Shown piece after piece: positions 1 through 11,425 of a stretch of 64,000 nucleotides of DNA (its first letter is position 1; each line of letters opens with the position of its first letter). The stretch covers positions 19,548,001-19,612,000 of the forward strand of contig OX327712.1 in the NCBI GenBank assembly GCA_946807835.1, read 5' to 3'. The position numbers and the translations under genes are program-made. Under the pieces are notes generated by a model that ran no database searches, was not told the DNA's origin, and saw only the letters and a list, made by a program, of their open reading frames with translations. This DNA is from Ailanthus altissimus (lineage: Eukaryota; Streptophyta; Magnoliopsida; Sapindales; Simaroubaceae).

Positions 1-312
1 CAAACATCATTGTTACAGTGCAGTAAGCTGAAAGCATACAGAGTTCAATGATAGATGATAAGATAACAGAGATGATCTCTACAAATCTGTGAAAGGATGA
101 AAGTAGCGAGACGCACACAAGTGGCACTGCCTCATTATGCTATGTCATTCCAAAGTACTTCCTCTCCAGTCCTTAAAATACTCCAATGCAGCAGAATTTT
201 ATGAAAGAAAATACCTACCAACCCTCCTAGTAATGACTACTTTTGCAGACTGTAAGAAAGAATGTGAATAGAACTACAACAAGGGAACATCAAATTGCTC
301 CAGTCCTTCTTG
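1..312 (-). other. 3' UTR and downstream flank of the Alba gene
   Basis: This lies directly downstream of the minus-strand Alba stop codon. No ORF with family resemblance is present. The proximal part should be 3' UTR of that gene, but no single strong poly(A) signal stands out, so the transcript end is not fixed. Confidence 0.5.
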
Positions 313-2446
313 TCAATCTTTGTCTTTGGCAGCAGCCTCTGGAGCTGGAGCTGGAGCAGGAGGAGTCATCATAGAGTCGAATTTTTCGGATTTACCGAGC
401 ACAATTTCAATCTAAAGCCGGGGGGGGGGGGGGGGGGGGGGGGGGGAAGGGGAAACAATTACCATTCGAAATTATGAATGAGAAAACCTTACTTCATTAG
501 TAGCACAGTGCATCAAATATAACACCCACAGTGAAATAAAACCCACCTTGGCCTTCTGAATGAACCGCCCTTTGTTCTCATCTTTCATACCCACCGTAGA
601 TGTCAAGACTTCTGTTTAATGTATTAGGAGAAGTTTTCAAATCATTTATCATAAAATGATTAAAATCAATTCAAGGCAATTCTTAGCATTGAGAGAGGGG
701 ATGCTTACTCTTCTCGGTGGCCAGTCCATTGTTCTTCAAAATCTCAGCAATTGTGACAACAGTAGTGATTGCTGTAAAGATAATTTAAGATAAACTTAGC
801 AAATATGAGAACCATAAGAAACAGCTAGTCTTTTTTTGTTTCTTTTCTTTTTCAGAAAGCAGACAGAAGGACTAGCAATAAGAAACACATAGGCTTCAAA
901 TGGTATGCAAGATTTTGTTTGTTTTTTTTTTCAATCTTATGGGTGACAGCAAGATTTTTGTTTTATTTTTTATTTCTCAATCTTATGGGTGACAAACTGG
1001 ATGCCATTCCATTGAGTCTAATATAAATCTAGGCAAAGTCATGAACTAAAGCTCAACTTGCCATGAGAATTGCATCAATCACGGGAAGTTTCAAATCTTA
1101 ATTAGCAATCCCATTGAATGTTTCCCCTTTAAAGATTCAGCCCAGAGAATCTTCTCTTGTATTTCCTACTTTGGTCCTGTTACAATTCTGCCCTCCTTTC
1201 TTTGGAGTTCTAGGTGGGCATGGCGCCAATATGCGATGCCTCCCAATCTTTCCAAAGCATGTTAAGTATATAACTCATTGTCACAGAACTTCAACCAAAA
1301 AGGCAGATTTAAATCCAACTAAGTCGATTAAATTTCAATTGCTCTCTACTAACTTTTAATCCCCGAGAACCTACTGCTCGCTACTATCTCAGCAAACTGA
1401 ACAGCTAAAATGGAATCTAAACAATATAAAGTATCTGCTGTGAGAAAGATATGAAAGATGATTTTGAAAAAATATACCCATGCCCAGCGCAGAAAGTTCC
1501 ACTTCATTGTGCTGCTGAATGTACCTCTGCATCAAAAGGAAACAGATTAAAACATAGCAACAACATAATATCATACAGTTCTTCCATTCGCAATATATAT
1601 GCATGCCACCGTCTAATTTAATGGGAAAAAAGGGAAAGGAAAGTTATTAGTCGATTGCTTATTTGTTAACTTCAATGAGATTTCTAGCGGTCATAGGATC
1701 TGGAATGGCAGATCTATTCCCCATCATTTCCAAGAATTTATGTTAATGTAGTTCAAAGATAGGATCCTTTAGTACTTCTAATAAAAACAGATCAAATTCA
1801 AGCTAATTTCTTTTCTTCTCCTAGGTTTTTACGATTCCAACATAACAAGTGAATGATGACAGTAATACCAAAAAGAAAAGAAAAACCCAACTCCTAGTAC
1901 AATTTTTTTTAAAAAGAAAATCACTAACAAATTACGAGATCAAAATCACAAAAAGAAAAGATGTTCTTTTTTATGATTTAGGAGATCTATAACATAAAAT
2001 ATGTACAAAAGAAGAAAAGGAAAAGAAAGAAAGCAGTATAGATTGAAGAAGAAAAAGATCAAATGAAGAACAAGGTAACCAGCAAATCAAAATCCCTCAA
2101 ATTTATAATCAACGATAGAAGAAGCCAAATGGGAAAGGAAAATAACATAGAAGAGGAAGTACACAATTAGTATCTATTAAAAAGACAGTATATAGTACAC
2201 ACTAAAATCATCAAATGATGCAAAACAAAACCCCGCCAAATAGAAAAATCATTATACAATCAAACGAACCAAAAACAACAAAAACCCAGATAAAAAAATA
2301 TCCACCTTAGCAAGATTAACATAGAAGAAGAGTGGTTTCTTGGTGTTGGACACTTGGATTCTGTTCTTCTTCTGATTCTCAGTTGCTGCCACTGCTGCTT
2401 CTTTTGTTGCAGTTGCTGCGATTGCCGCTACTGTCTCTTGTGCCAT
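313..2446 (-). CDS. Alba-domain DNA/RNA-binding protein (five exons)
   Basis: Small Alba-domain nucleic-acid-binding protein of the plant type represented by Arabidopsis At2g34160 and At3g04620. Coding exons on the minus strand are 2306-2446, 1478-1526, 709-771, 547-611 and 313-411; all introns are GT-AG and the phases join to a 138-aa protein. Exon 1 (47 aa) has an Ala-rich leader, then NRIQVSNTKKPLFFYVNLAK, the family's strand 1. Exon 2 gives RYIQQHNEVELSALGM, exon 3 the helix TVVTIAEILKNNGLA, exon 4 VLTSTVGMKDENKGR, and exon 5 IEIVLGKSEKFD plus an acidic, Ala/Pro-rich tail. Length fits the family (about 130 aa). Alba proteins bind RNA and DNA, including R-loops and telomeric sites; the exact role here is inferred. 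Intron 4 carries a 27-nt homopolymer beside its acceptor. The ATG at 2446 is the only start giving the full leader. Confidence 0.93.
420..446. repeat. 27-nt G tract in intron 4 of the Alba gene
   Basis: An uninterrupted run of 27 G on the plus strand, so 27 C in the pre-mRNA, which ends six bases before the acceptor AG at 413-412. A second G-rich bit (449-452) follows after AA. The plus strand could form a G-quadruplex; the transcript carries a C-only polypyrimidine tract. Such a run is prone to length change and sequencing error. Confidence 0.95.
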
Positions 2447-2750
2447 TCTTGTTCTCTCCTCTTCTTCTTCACTTTCTTGCTTTCACTTTCTTGTTTTCTT
2501 TGTACACTTTCTTGGCGATTCTCTCTATAGAGCGGGAAATTGGGGGAGTTTCAAGGGAAGGCTTTGGTCACTCGGAAATGTAGAGGAGACCGTTATGAAC
2601 AGGTAGTTATGTTCAGAGCGCGAGTGTGGGTTCTGGGCCCAATGGGGAGTGACTACGTGGTTGGTTGTTGAAATAGTAAGAGCGAAATTCGGTTTGATCT
2701 TAGTCTTAAGATTCATTCATTCCCAATGGAGGTGAATGAAATTTGGCAGG
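2447..2750 (-). promoter_or_regulatory. 5' UTR and proximal promoter of the Alba gene
   Basis: Immediately upstream of the Alba ATG the sense (minus) strand is purine-rich, with GAAGAAGAAGAGGAGAG just before the start, typical of a plant 5' leader. GC content is higher than in the flanking AT-rich DNA. I see no clear TATA box, so the transcription start is not placed. Plus-strand ORFs here are antisense shadows of exon 1. Confidence 0.45.
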
Positions 2751-3949
2751 AAACGAAAATTGAGTCTGGCTGATGATGGATTATATCTTGTAACATCTTT
2801 TTAAAAGGAGTTTCAAGAAATATTATAATTTATTTTCTTTATTTTAATTAAATATAACGATATATTAATTTAAATTTCTGGCTTAAAATGGTATATAAAT
2901 TTTGAGCTATTAATTTTGTGCATTTAATCATAAGTTTTGAAAAATTAAAGACTTCATATCTCTTTTTAACATTTTTTAAAATAATTTTTTCTTAAATTTA
3001 CCTTTCACTTCTCCTAGTTTAACTTTTATATAAACAAACATTAAAATTTGATATGTCTATTTAAATGTATTTAATCGTATCAAGTCGTGTAATTTATATA
3101 TTAAACGAATTGAATTTGTATTTAAATGTTTAATTCGCTTATATGAACAAATCGTATACGAATATGATAAAAATTTGTTGATATTCTATATTAACCTAAT
3201 CAAATATGATTTTTTTTTATAGAAATTATCACCCTGATCTCTATTAGATTGTCATTTTGAAAATTGGGTATAAAATTTCAAGGACTTCTAGTAATCGATT
3301 GAATGGGGCCTTACTTTCGATAGTAGATTGTATTTAGAAAATGAAATTATTAAGATTTTACTTAGGAAGGGAATTTATTAATACGAATTTATCGTTTTAA
3401 TTATATATGAAATAGATGGCCATGGCCAACTGCCATTAGCCGCTCCTTTACGACTGTTGATAAAATAAACGAAATAACTTATTTCAAATAGATATTGCAG
3501 TATAACAAAGAATTCAAACAATGGTAGTTTTTTACATCAAAAGGAAAAAAGAAAATGGAAGTGCATCATCTTTATTGATTCAAAGAATCGAGAAAGTTGG
3601 CCATGTAAAAAATAAAGATCAAGAAAATTAATGGAGAGATTTGCAAATCCAATATAATTTTAAGAAACATTTCATATATATGAAGCATGCACGTACGATA
3701 CACCATTAATACCGGGAGAACTTTTGCAGACATAATAATGGGAGAAAATTAGAATTATTCGACAAGAGTAACTAGAAGTGTATTTCAGAATGTTTTTGAA
3801 GATATTCTATTTTTCTTTCAAAAGAACATCGCTTAAATCGTAAAACATAGATATGCAGATTCAAAAACAATTTTTTTTTTAGTTTGAAAGCAGAAAATCA
3901 TCTTATCAAGTAAAGAGAAACTAGATAGAAAGAGATGAGATTGCCTTAC
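2751..3949. other. AT-rich intergenic DNA without recognised genes
   Basis: No ORF with family resemblance, no paired terminal repeats and no tandem array were seen. The base composition is strongly AT-rich with homopolymer A/T runs. Confidence 0.5.
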
Positions 3950-5060
3950 AGATAGAATTTTTGAAGCCTCATGGTATTCCATAGTATAGGGATTGTCTTT
4001 CTATCCATCATTCGCATAATGATAGGCCCTCTATAAAGGTTTTTAATAACTTTGTGTGGTTCTTTCCATGTTTTTTTTTTCTGCATTAAGTTCTTTGTGT
4101 TTATATCCAGCGCCTATCATACGAACAAGTCACCTTCCACCAACTTTCTTTTTGTGACATTCCAATTGTATAGCTTTTTCATTCCTCCTTTGTACACTGC
4201 TTCAAGTATGGGAGCAATGTCTGGCTTCATCTGTAAAATCTTTAGCTTTTGCAATGCTTCATTATTCAAGTTGAGTTTCACAATTTTTGTTCGTAGGGTA
4301 AGGATAAAAACTTTCATAGAAAGTATAACTTTTGTCCCATAGTGAATTGCTAGTTGACCTTCCAGCAGTTATTTGGTAAGTTCAAGTACACCCAGTAGTT
4401 CTTCAAGACATTTGCCTTTCTTTCTTCTTATTTTTTCTTGAGGATAGAGAAAATAGTTTTTATGGAAATTTTTATTGGTCTATTACTTTATGGGTAACTT
4501 TGGGAGGATAACTTCTTTGAATCTGATGGATTTGGTAGAAGTCCATTACCGTTTTGTTCACGAACTGCTTCCCATTGTCTGCAGTTATGACTGGTGGTAT
4601 TCATATTTGGTGTTAGTTTTGTTCTAGAGGAATTTGCGAACTTCATGTCTAGGTAAATAGTTATATGCTTTTGCTTTGACCCATTTAGTGAAGTAGTCAG
4701 TTGCTAGTAAAATGAATCTCCTGCCTCCGAGCTGTTGGTAATGAGCCCACAATATCCATTCTCCACTGACGAATGGCTATAGGCTGGTTGTCGTGTTTAG
4801 TTTTCCTGCTGGTATCTTTATCAATGATGCATGTTTTTGACATTTTAGTCATCCTCTTGCATAAGCCTTTGTGTCTTGATTCAAGGTAGCCCATTGGAAT
4901 CCTTGCCGAAGAATTTTATTTGCCAGAGTTCTTCTGCTAGAATGATTGCCACACAAATTGCCTTATGTACTCCTTGCCGATCCTTTCTTCTAATATCACT
5001 TCCACACATTTCAGATAAGGTCCAACGAAAAGTACATTTATATAGTTCTCCACCAATAAG
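3950..5060 (-). pseudogene. Ty3/gypsy pol relic: integrase region
   Basis: Broken minus-strand reading frames of a Ty3/gypsy polyprotein. Going down from about 5060 one reads the integrase zinc-binding part (AYARGC-like spacing seen as KGLCKRMTKMSKTC), then the core start (RQWRMDIVGSLPTARRQ, family WGMDIVGPLP), LATDYFTKWV-like residues after a frameshift, then VITADNGKQFVNKTVMDFYQ near 4590-4520, and last the post-core segment AVYKGGMKKLYNWNVTKRKL near 4190 ending in EGDLFV. Several stops and frameshifts separate the blocks. No LTRs could be paired to it. It is a fragment of an old element, not a functional gene. Confidence 0.8.
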
Positions 5061-5159
5061 TAAAAATCAGTTAGACTTTGCTTCTGAGCTTTGTACTTTT
5101 ATTTTTTTTAAGGTTTTGATCTTGTAGGTAGTCTATGTATGGCTTTATCTAGTTGCATA

Positions 5160-5470
5160 GATTTTAACCAAAGTCAATTAATCTGATTTAACAGAAACAA
5201 AAGTAGCAGCTGGATCATATTCAGATCTTAGGCCAGCAAGTAGATAAGTAATGAGATCTTGATATGGTATAGGTTTTTCGGTCATGGCCAAATTCTCTGC
5301 AATATTTTTTAGTTTAACATAATAATCATTAACTAATTGACTCCAAACATCTTTTCTAGATGCCTCTAAATTTTTGAAGAGAACTTGCAGTGTATCATTG
5401 AACTCATCGTTATCTCACTCATCACAGAGAAAAGCCATCTCATCAAAAGTACATCTTAATATTATCAATT
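5160..5470 (-). pseudogene. Ty1/copia gag fragment
   Basis: Minus-strand fragment of a copia-type Gag (UBN2/retrotran_gag family). Readable pieces include KNLEASRKDVWSQLVNDYYV, then LKNIAENLAMTEKPIPYQDL and ITYLLAGLRSEYDPAATFVS, which match the conserved helix block also seen in element B (LADNLAMAGKPVPENDLVTY). An in-frame stop sits inside the readable block at about 5180. It lies downstream, in the minus sense, of the LTR-like piece at 5480-5755, so both probably belong to one element cut off by the gypsy relic. Confidence 0.75.
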
Positions 5471-5479
5471 AAAAAAAAT

Positions 5480-5755
5480 CAATTATTTTGAGGAAAATGA
5501 GAGAAAATTCATAAAGAAGAGAGAAAGTAATGAGAGAAAATTCATAAAGAAGAGAGAAAGTAATTCTGAGTTTGTTATTCCTGAGAAATCTGAATTAATT
5601 GTACAAAATAAAATATTTACAGCTTTTATAATATGCTAACTACATCTAGAATCATCCATTAACATAAAGGACGCAAGTTGCATCAAATTATAACAACTTG
5701 TAATTTTTGCAGAAAAAACAATTACAAAGTTCTGCATAAATATCTTCCTTAACAA
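5480..5755 (-). repeat. Probable copia LTR (partial), antisense
   Basis: In the minus sense the segment starts TGTTAAGGAAGATATTTATG at 5755, as many copia LTRs do, and is followed by a copia gag fragment. No second LTR was found in the window. It contains a perfect 33-bp tandem duplication. Confidence 0.5.
5498..5563. repeat. Perfect 33-bp tandem duplication
   Basis: Two head-to-tail copies, 5498-5530 and 5531-5563, each starting TGAGAGAAAATTCATAAAGA, identical over 33 bases, inside the presumed LTR. Confidence 0.95.
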
Positions 5756-5769
5756 ACTCTATTTTCTAA

Positions 5770-6289
5770 ACCCCACTTCTCGGCATTAATTTGGCTTTGT
5801 AGATTTTAGGTGATTTCGACTTAATTGTTTTGGGATTTATCATCAATACGACATATCAAAAATTAATTTATATTCAAATAACATAAAATTTATATTTTTA
5901 ACTAGTAGTTAATTAATTATTTTTGCGACTCCCAATGTAGCCGTTTTCTTTCTTTTAAATGTATTTTTTTTTTGTTTTCCTTATCAAAATCGCTTATTTT
6001 TACATTGATCATTTAATTAATAAGTTGTAGCAACTTCATTAGCTGAGCTCATTATTCATACTCGTTTCATATTTTATTGCGTGTGAATATATATATACAC
6101 CAATAACACGAGTAAGAGAAGAAGATAACCCCACAAAGAATTTAAGTTTGCTACAAGAGATTAACTTTTTTTCGTAAACTAATAACCATTGATTGTTGCA
6201 TATATTTGATTCATCTTAGATGGATATCACTTCTCTTTTTCTGCAATCTTGATGTGCAGTCTATTAAAAATTAATTTATACATCAATTA
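5770..6289. other. AT-rich spacer, no gene seen
   Basis: Nothing coding or repeated was recognised between the antisense copia piece and the LTR of element A. A short (AT)n stretch lies near 6090. Confidence 0.5.
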
Positions 6290-6822
6290 AGTCAATCTCA
6301 CATTAGTGAAAAATGATATAAGGATAATTTAATTAGGTTTATATAAAACAAGGTCTTTTTTAATATTAAGTGTACCTTTAAAATAATTCTCTTCTCCCTA
6401 TTTATTTATAAAATCTCTTTATAAGAATTTCATAATTCAAGAGTTTTACATTTAAGCCCCTTATAATTATAAGAATTCAAAATTTTTCTTTAATTTTAGG
6501 TATTTTTAGTAATACCTTATTGTTTGGGTAATTATAGTATCGACCTTACTACTTGAGTATTTATAGTTTGACCCAATAGTTTAAAAATTTGTATTGTGGC
6601 CCAAAAATTTTGTAACTTCTCTTGAAGATAATGAATTTGTTCTAGCGGCGCCCGATGACGTAGATAACATTACCAAATCTCGTTAAACTTGGTATTCTTT
6701 TTTTTTTTTGCATATTGTGTTGGATGGTTAGTTGCCTCGTTATGGTATTGCTAGCATTATTGATTGTCCGCATAGCAATTCGTAATAGTACTAATTGTTG
6801 TTTGAACGTTTCTTGTTCAACA
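6290..6822 (+). repeat. 5' LTR of element A (start approximate)
   Basis: The LTR end is well placed: it ends ...GTTCAACA at 6822, followed by AG and the primer-binding site. A copia R/U5-type signature GATGACGTAGATAACATT lies at 6654-6671. The beginning is uncertain: a U3-like AATCTCACATTAGTGAAAAA near 6294 suggests about 6290, but no clean TG start or target duplication is visible. Confidence 0.55.
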
Positions 6823-6824
6823 AG

Positions 6825-6835
6825 TGGTATCAGAG
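6825..6835 (+). other. Primer-binding site of element A
   Basis: TGGTATCAGAG two bases after the LTR end; this is the canonical plant copia primer-binding site complementary to initiator methionine tRNA. Confidence 0.85.
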
Positions 6836-6990
6836 TCCTAGGTTTAAGACAGTGAGTGGCTATTTTTTGTTGAGCACTTACTACTATTCTGGGTTGGTGA
6901 ATTTTAGATTGCTAGTTGTTGGATATAATTATTTGGTAGAACTTGGTTATTTGTGATATTGTGTATCGAGCTCATTTGTGTAAGGTAGCT

Positions 6991-9900
6991 ATGACATCAT
7001 CATCATCTACATCGATGAGGACAGTGATAATGTCTAGTGCAAAAATAGATGTGAAAAAATTTGATGGCCGGAATAATTTTAGCTTATGGCAGAGTGAGGT
7101 GTTGGACGGGTTGTGTCAGCAAGACTTGGATATAGTTTTGGAAGAAATAAAATCAGAAGATATCAAGGAGACAGACTGGAACAGGCTTAATATAAAAACT
7201 TGTGGGTTGATTCGTTCTTATCTGTGTAGAGAGCAGAAGTATCCGTTCATCAGAGAAAAGTCTGCCAATGCATTATGGAAGGCTCTGGAGAACAAATATA
7301 TGAAGAAAAGCAATGAGAACCGGTTATATCTATTGAAGAGATTGTTTCGTCTTCAGTTGAGACAAGGTATGAGTATCGGTTCTCATATTGATGAATTTAA
7401 TAAGTTAATTGCTGATTTATTAAATTTAGAGGAAACCTTCAAAGATGAAATAAAGGCTATGTTGTTTATTGGTTCTCTTCCGGATGAATTAGATCATTTA
7501 TGTATTACTCTCATCCATGACAATGATAAATTGTTATTTGAAGAAGTTTGTTCTTTTTTTACAAACTATGAAATTCGCAGAAAGGATCAGAGAGAACATA
7601 GAGATGAGTCAGTAGAAGTATTGACAGTAAGAGGGCGTAGCCAGAGTAGAAAACCAAGAAAAAGGAGAAAAATCTAAGTTGAGGGGTAGAGTAGAAAAAT
7701 ATGAATATGCCTTTTGTCGGGAGAAAGGGCATTGGAAGAAAGATTGTCTGAAGTTGAAAAAGAAAGAAAAAGATATGTCTGTTTCTGATGCATGTGTTGT
7801 TGAGAGCGTAAGCGATGATAGTGTGTCAGATTTTTGTTTAAGTAGTCATTCATCCATGTCTCGTTCTGACAAATGGATTATAGATTTGGGTTGTATTTAT
7901 CATATATGTCCACATCGGGAATGGTTCTTTAATTTTAAAAAGCTTAATGGTGGAGTTGTGCATATGGGCAATAATGATAGTTGTCATACTACTAGGATAG
8001 GTTCAATCCGGTTGAAAAATGATGATGGATCAACTAGAGTTTTGATAGAAGTTCGGTATATACCGAAGTTGAGGAAGAATCTCATCTCTTTGAGAGCCTT
8101 GAAACCTAAAGGTTGTACTGTATCTATATGAGATGAAATTATGAGGGTCACTTCAGGTGCTCTTGTGACATTGAAAGGCATTAGGAGGAACAATTTGTAT
8201 TACTATAATAGTAGTACAGTGATTGGATCAGCGACCATTTCTGATAATGAAGCAGATTCAGAGATCACTAGATTATAGCATATGCAGGTGAGAAAACCTT
8301 ATTCAGTTTAGTGAAAAAAGGCTTATTGAAAGGTGCGAAGACTTGCAAGCTAGACTTTCGTGAGCATTGTGTTTTGGGAAAGCAGAAGAGAGTGAAGTTT
8401 AGCACCGATATTCATAATGCCAAGGGTATTCTTGATTATGTTCACTCAGATGTATGGGGACCTTCTCAGACTACATCTATGAGAAGTTTGCGCTACTATG
8501 TTATTTTTGTTGATGACTTTTCCAAAAGAACTTGGGTGTACGTTTTGAAATCTAAAGATGATGTACTTAGTGCTTTCTTTAAATGAAAAAAGATGGTTGA
8601 GACACAAACAGGTAGAAAAATCAGGCATCTTAAAATAGACAATGATGGTGAATATTACAGTGATCAGTTTTTGAAATTGTGTCAAGATGAGGGTATTGTA
8701 CGTCATTTTACTGTGAGAGGTACACCGCAGTAGAATAGGGTAGTAGAACGTATGAACTGGATATTGCTAGAGAAAGTTCGATGTATGTTGTCTAATGCGG
8801 GATTGGGTAAAGAGTTGTGGGCTGATGCTATGATTTATGCGTGTCATCTCATTAATCGTCTACTGTCAACTGCTATTGGTAATAGAAATCCATTAGAGGT
8901 TTGGTCTGAAAAACCTGTTTCTGATTATGATTCTTTACATGTATTTGGTTCTACTGCATATTATTATGTGAAAGAATCGAAGCTAGATTCCAAAGTTAAG
9001 AAAGCAATTTTCTTGAGATTTTCTTCAAGAGTGAAATGATATCATTTTTGGTGTCTGAGTTCGAAGAAGATTGTATCCAATAGAGATGTAACATTTAATG
9101 AGTCTTTTATGTTGAAGAAATCAGAAAATCAGACAACAGTGAATAATATTCCCCAATAGATGGAGTGTACTCAACAGCAGGTGGAGTTGGAAACAACTAT
9201 ATTAAACCCAGTTAAATATGTAGAGACAGATAATGGTACTCTTACCAAAGAGGTGATTTTGGGAGATAATGAAGAAGGTTCTACTCATGAACCTTAACAG
9301 CAACAAGAAACTATTACAGTAAATAGGCCAAGACGTGAGATTCGGAGACCTGCTCGATTTGTTGATATGATGGCCTATGCACTTTCAGTTATAGATGATG
9401 ATGTTCCTTCCACTTATAGAGAGACAATCAATTATTCTGAAGTTGATCAGTGAAAGACAACTATGAAGGAAGAGATGCAATTTCTTCAGAAGAATGAAAC
9501 TTGGGAGCTAGCTCAACTACCGAAGGGTAAGAAGGCAATTGAGTGCAAATGGATATACGCAAAGAAAGATAGATTTCCTAACAAGAATGATGTCCGCTAC
9601 AAGGCAAGGTTGGTGGCTAAAGGCTATGCACAGAAGGAAGGAATTGACTACAATGAGGTATTTTCTCTAGTTGTGAAACATTCTTCTATTATAATTTTAT
9701 TGGCCTTGGTAGTTCAGTTAAATGTGGAACTAGTTCAACTCAATGTAAAAATTGCATTTTTACATGGTGACTTGGAAGAGGAAATCTATATGACTCAGCT
9801 AGAAGGATTCAAAGTTACTGGTAAGGAAATATTGGTTTGCAAACTGAAAAAATCAATTTATGAATTGAAACAATCACCGAGATAGTGGTATAAGCGATTT

Positions 9901-10955
9901 GATAGGTTTATGATGAGTTAGAGGTATACAAGAAGCAAATTTGATTATTGTGTGTATTTTCAGAGGCTACATAATAGTTCTTTCATTTATCTACTTTTGT
10001 ATGTCAGTGACACGTTGATAGCTCCAACAAATGTTGAAGAAATTAAAAAATTAAAGATTCAGTTGAACCGAGAGTTTGAGATGAAAGATTGAGGTGAAGT
10101 TAGAAAGATACTAGGCATGGAGATTAGCAAAGACAGAGAAGGAGGAAAATTTATTTTTGACTCAGAAGCAATATCTGAAGAAGGTATTACAACGTTTTGA
10201 CATTTCAGAGGAGTTAAAACATATAAGTACCCCACTTGCTCCTCATATGAAGATCAGTGCATCTTTATCTCCTAGTTCAAATGAGGAATGAGAGTATATG
10301 TCTCGAGTTGGCAGCCTAATGTATGCTATGATGTGTACGAGACCTAATATTTCACATATAATTAGAGTAGTGAGCAGATATATCATAATCCTGGTAAAGG
10401 ACATTGACAGACTGTGAAATGGAATCTGCAGTATTTACTGAAGACCGTAGATGTTGGCTTAGTCTTTGAGAGAGATGATACATGTGATCAATGTGCTATC
10501 AGTTATGTTGATTTTGATTATGCTGGTGATTTGGATAAACGTCGATCAACAACCGGTTATGTGTTTACTCTTGCAAGAGCACCTGTGAGTTGAAAGTCTA
10601 CTTTACAGTCTACAGTTGCTTTGTCTACTACAAAGGCAGAGTACATAGCAGTTACAGAAGTTGTGAAGGAAGCTATTTGGTTACAGGGATTGCTGGATGA
10701 GTTAGAAATTGGTCAGAAGAAGATTCATGTTTATTATGACAGTTAAAGTGTTATTTATTTAGCGAAGAATCCAGTATACCATGTTCAAACAAAGCATATT
10801 GATGTTCGATATCATTTTATGCGGGAGATCATTAGTAAAGGAAGAATCTTACTTTAGAAGATTAGGACTGCCGAGAATCCCGTAGATATATTGACTAAAG
10901 TGATGACAACGATCAAGTTCAATCATTGTTTAGACTTGATCAATATCCTTGTGGA
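6991..10955 (+). pseudogene. Element A gag-pol, many stops
   Basis: Gag begins at ATG 6991 (KIDVKKFDGRNNFSLWQSEV, UBN2 family). The zinc knuckle near 7700 reads YAFCREKGHWKKDC and has lost its first Cys (Tyr instead). The protease active site reads WIIDLGC where D-S-G is expected. The integrase core is recognisable (HSDVWGPSQTT, VDDFSKRTWVY). Reverse transcriptase begins near 9463 ([16 protein letters not shown] block; [18 protein letters not shown]) and its YVDD box is YVSD. RNase H ends at 10955. At least a dozen in-frame stops occur, for example at 8584, 8731, 9451, 9883, 10591, 10744 and 10855, several at positions that are Trp or Gln in the family. It cannot encode a working polyprotein. 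Confidence 0.9.
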
Positions 10956-11038
10956 TCGACCCTGTTCTCATCGGATTATTTATTACTTTGACAATCCTAC
11001 ACTTGGGAATAAACTCCTATATTTTGGACATGTCAAAT
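10956..11038. other. Junction between truncated element A and truncated LTR of element C
   Basis: About 80 bp that I could not assign to either element. It follows the last RNase H codons of A and precedes the first base that aligns with the 3' LTR of C. Confidence 0.5.
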
Positions 11039-11201
11039 CTCACCACGTCCCCAACTAGAATTGTTCAAAACACGCTTTGAGGGCTAATCCTATAATCTCA
11101 TTAGTGTAATGAATTCTACTGTGTTGCATATATGATATGTTATTATTTAATTATGCACACAATCACTCGTAGCACGGCGCACACGTACACAACACCCAAT
11201 A
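11039..11201 (+). repeat. Remnant of the 5' LTR of element C
   Basis: From CTCACCAC at 11039 the sequence aligns with the end of the 3' LTR of C (from 28548): shared blocks are TAGAATTGTTCAAA, CATTAGTGTAAT (CTTATTAGTGTAAT in the 3' copy), TGTTGCATAT and CACACAACACC. About 2.1 kb of LTR upstream of this is gone. Confidence 0.75.
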
Positions 11202-11205
11202 AATT

Positions 11206-11217
11206 TGGTATTAGAGC
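11206..11217 (+). other. Primer-binding site of element C
   Basis: TGGTATTAGAGC a few bases after the LTR end, one base different from the usual copia Met-tRNA site. Element B uses the same variant at 12148. Confidence 0.75.
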
Positions 11218-11360
11218 ACTGTATTGTGTGCAAAATATGCTTAGATTTAGAGTGTATGTGGCATACTTGGATTTCCCGGTGTTATTGATTATGTGTTTCA
11301 AGTGTTGAAAAATTTATAATCGAGACGTACTTGAAAGGGATCCCACAACTCTGTAGGCTA

Positions 11361-11425
11361 AGTGCCGCGATGCTAGGATATAGACCTTAACACCGCAGCG
11401 CGTTTAGGTTGGTTCCACGACACTG
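11361..11425. repeat. Three GC-rich degenerate palindromes
   Basis: AGTGCCGCGATGCT (11361-11374), AACACCGCAGCGCG (11389-11402) and TTCCACGACACTGA (11413-11426) follow one another at about 28 and 24 bp. They resemble the arrays in the LTR relics at 35252, 47511 and 63051. Confidence 0.55.

Larger units (their letters stand above)
6290..10955 (+). mobile_element. Ty1/copia element A, 3'-truncated
   Basis: A degenerate Ty1/copia retrotransposon in the plus sense. It holds a 5' LTR (about 6290-6822), a primer-binding site matching the plant initiator Met-tRNA type (TGGTATCAGAG at 6825), gag, protease, integrase, reverse transcriptase and RNase H in copia order, and stops shortly after the RNase H end (LDLINI). 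No polypurine tract or 3' LTR follows; instead the sequence meets a truncated LTR of element C at 11039. The missing 3' end implies a deletion. Confidence 0.85.

Noticed and set aside
295..477. Plus-strand ORF running into the G tract (poly-Gly)
   Set aside because: It is the antisense of Alba exon 5 and intron 4.
2332..2583. Leu-rich plus-strand ORF
   Set aside because: Antisense of Alba exon 1 and its purine-rich leader; low complexity.
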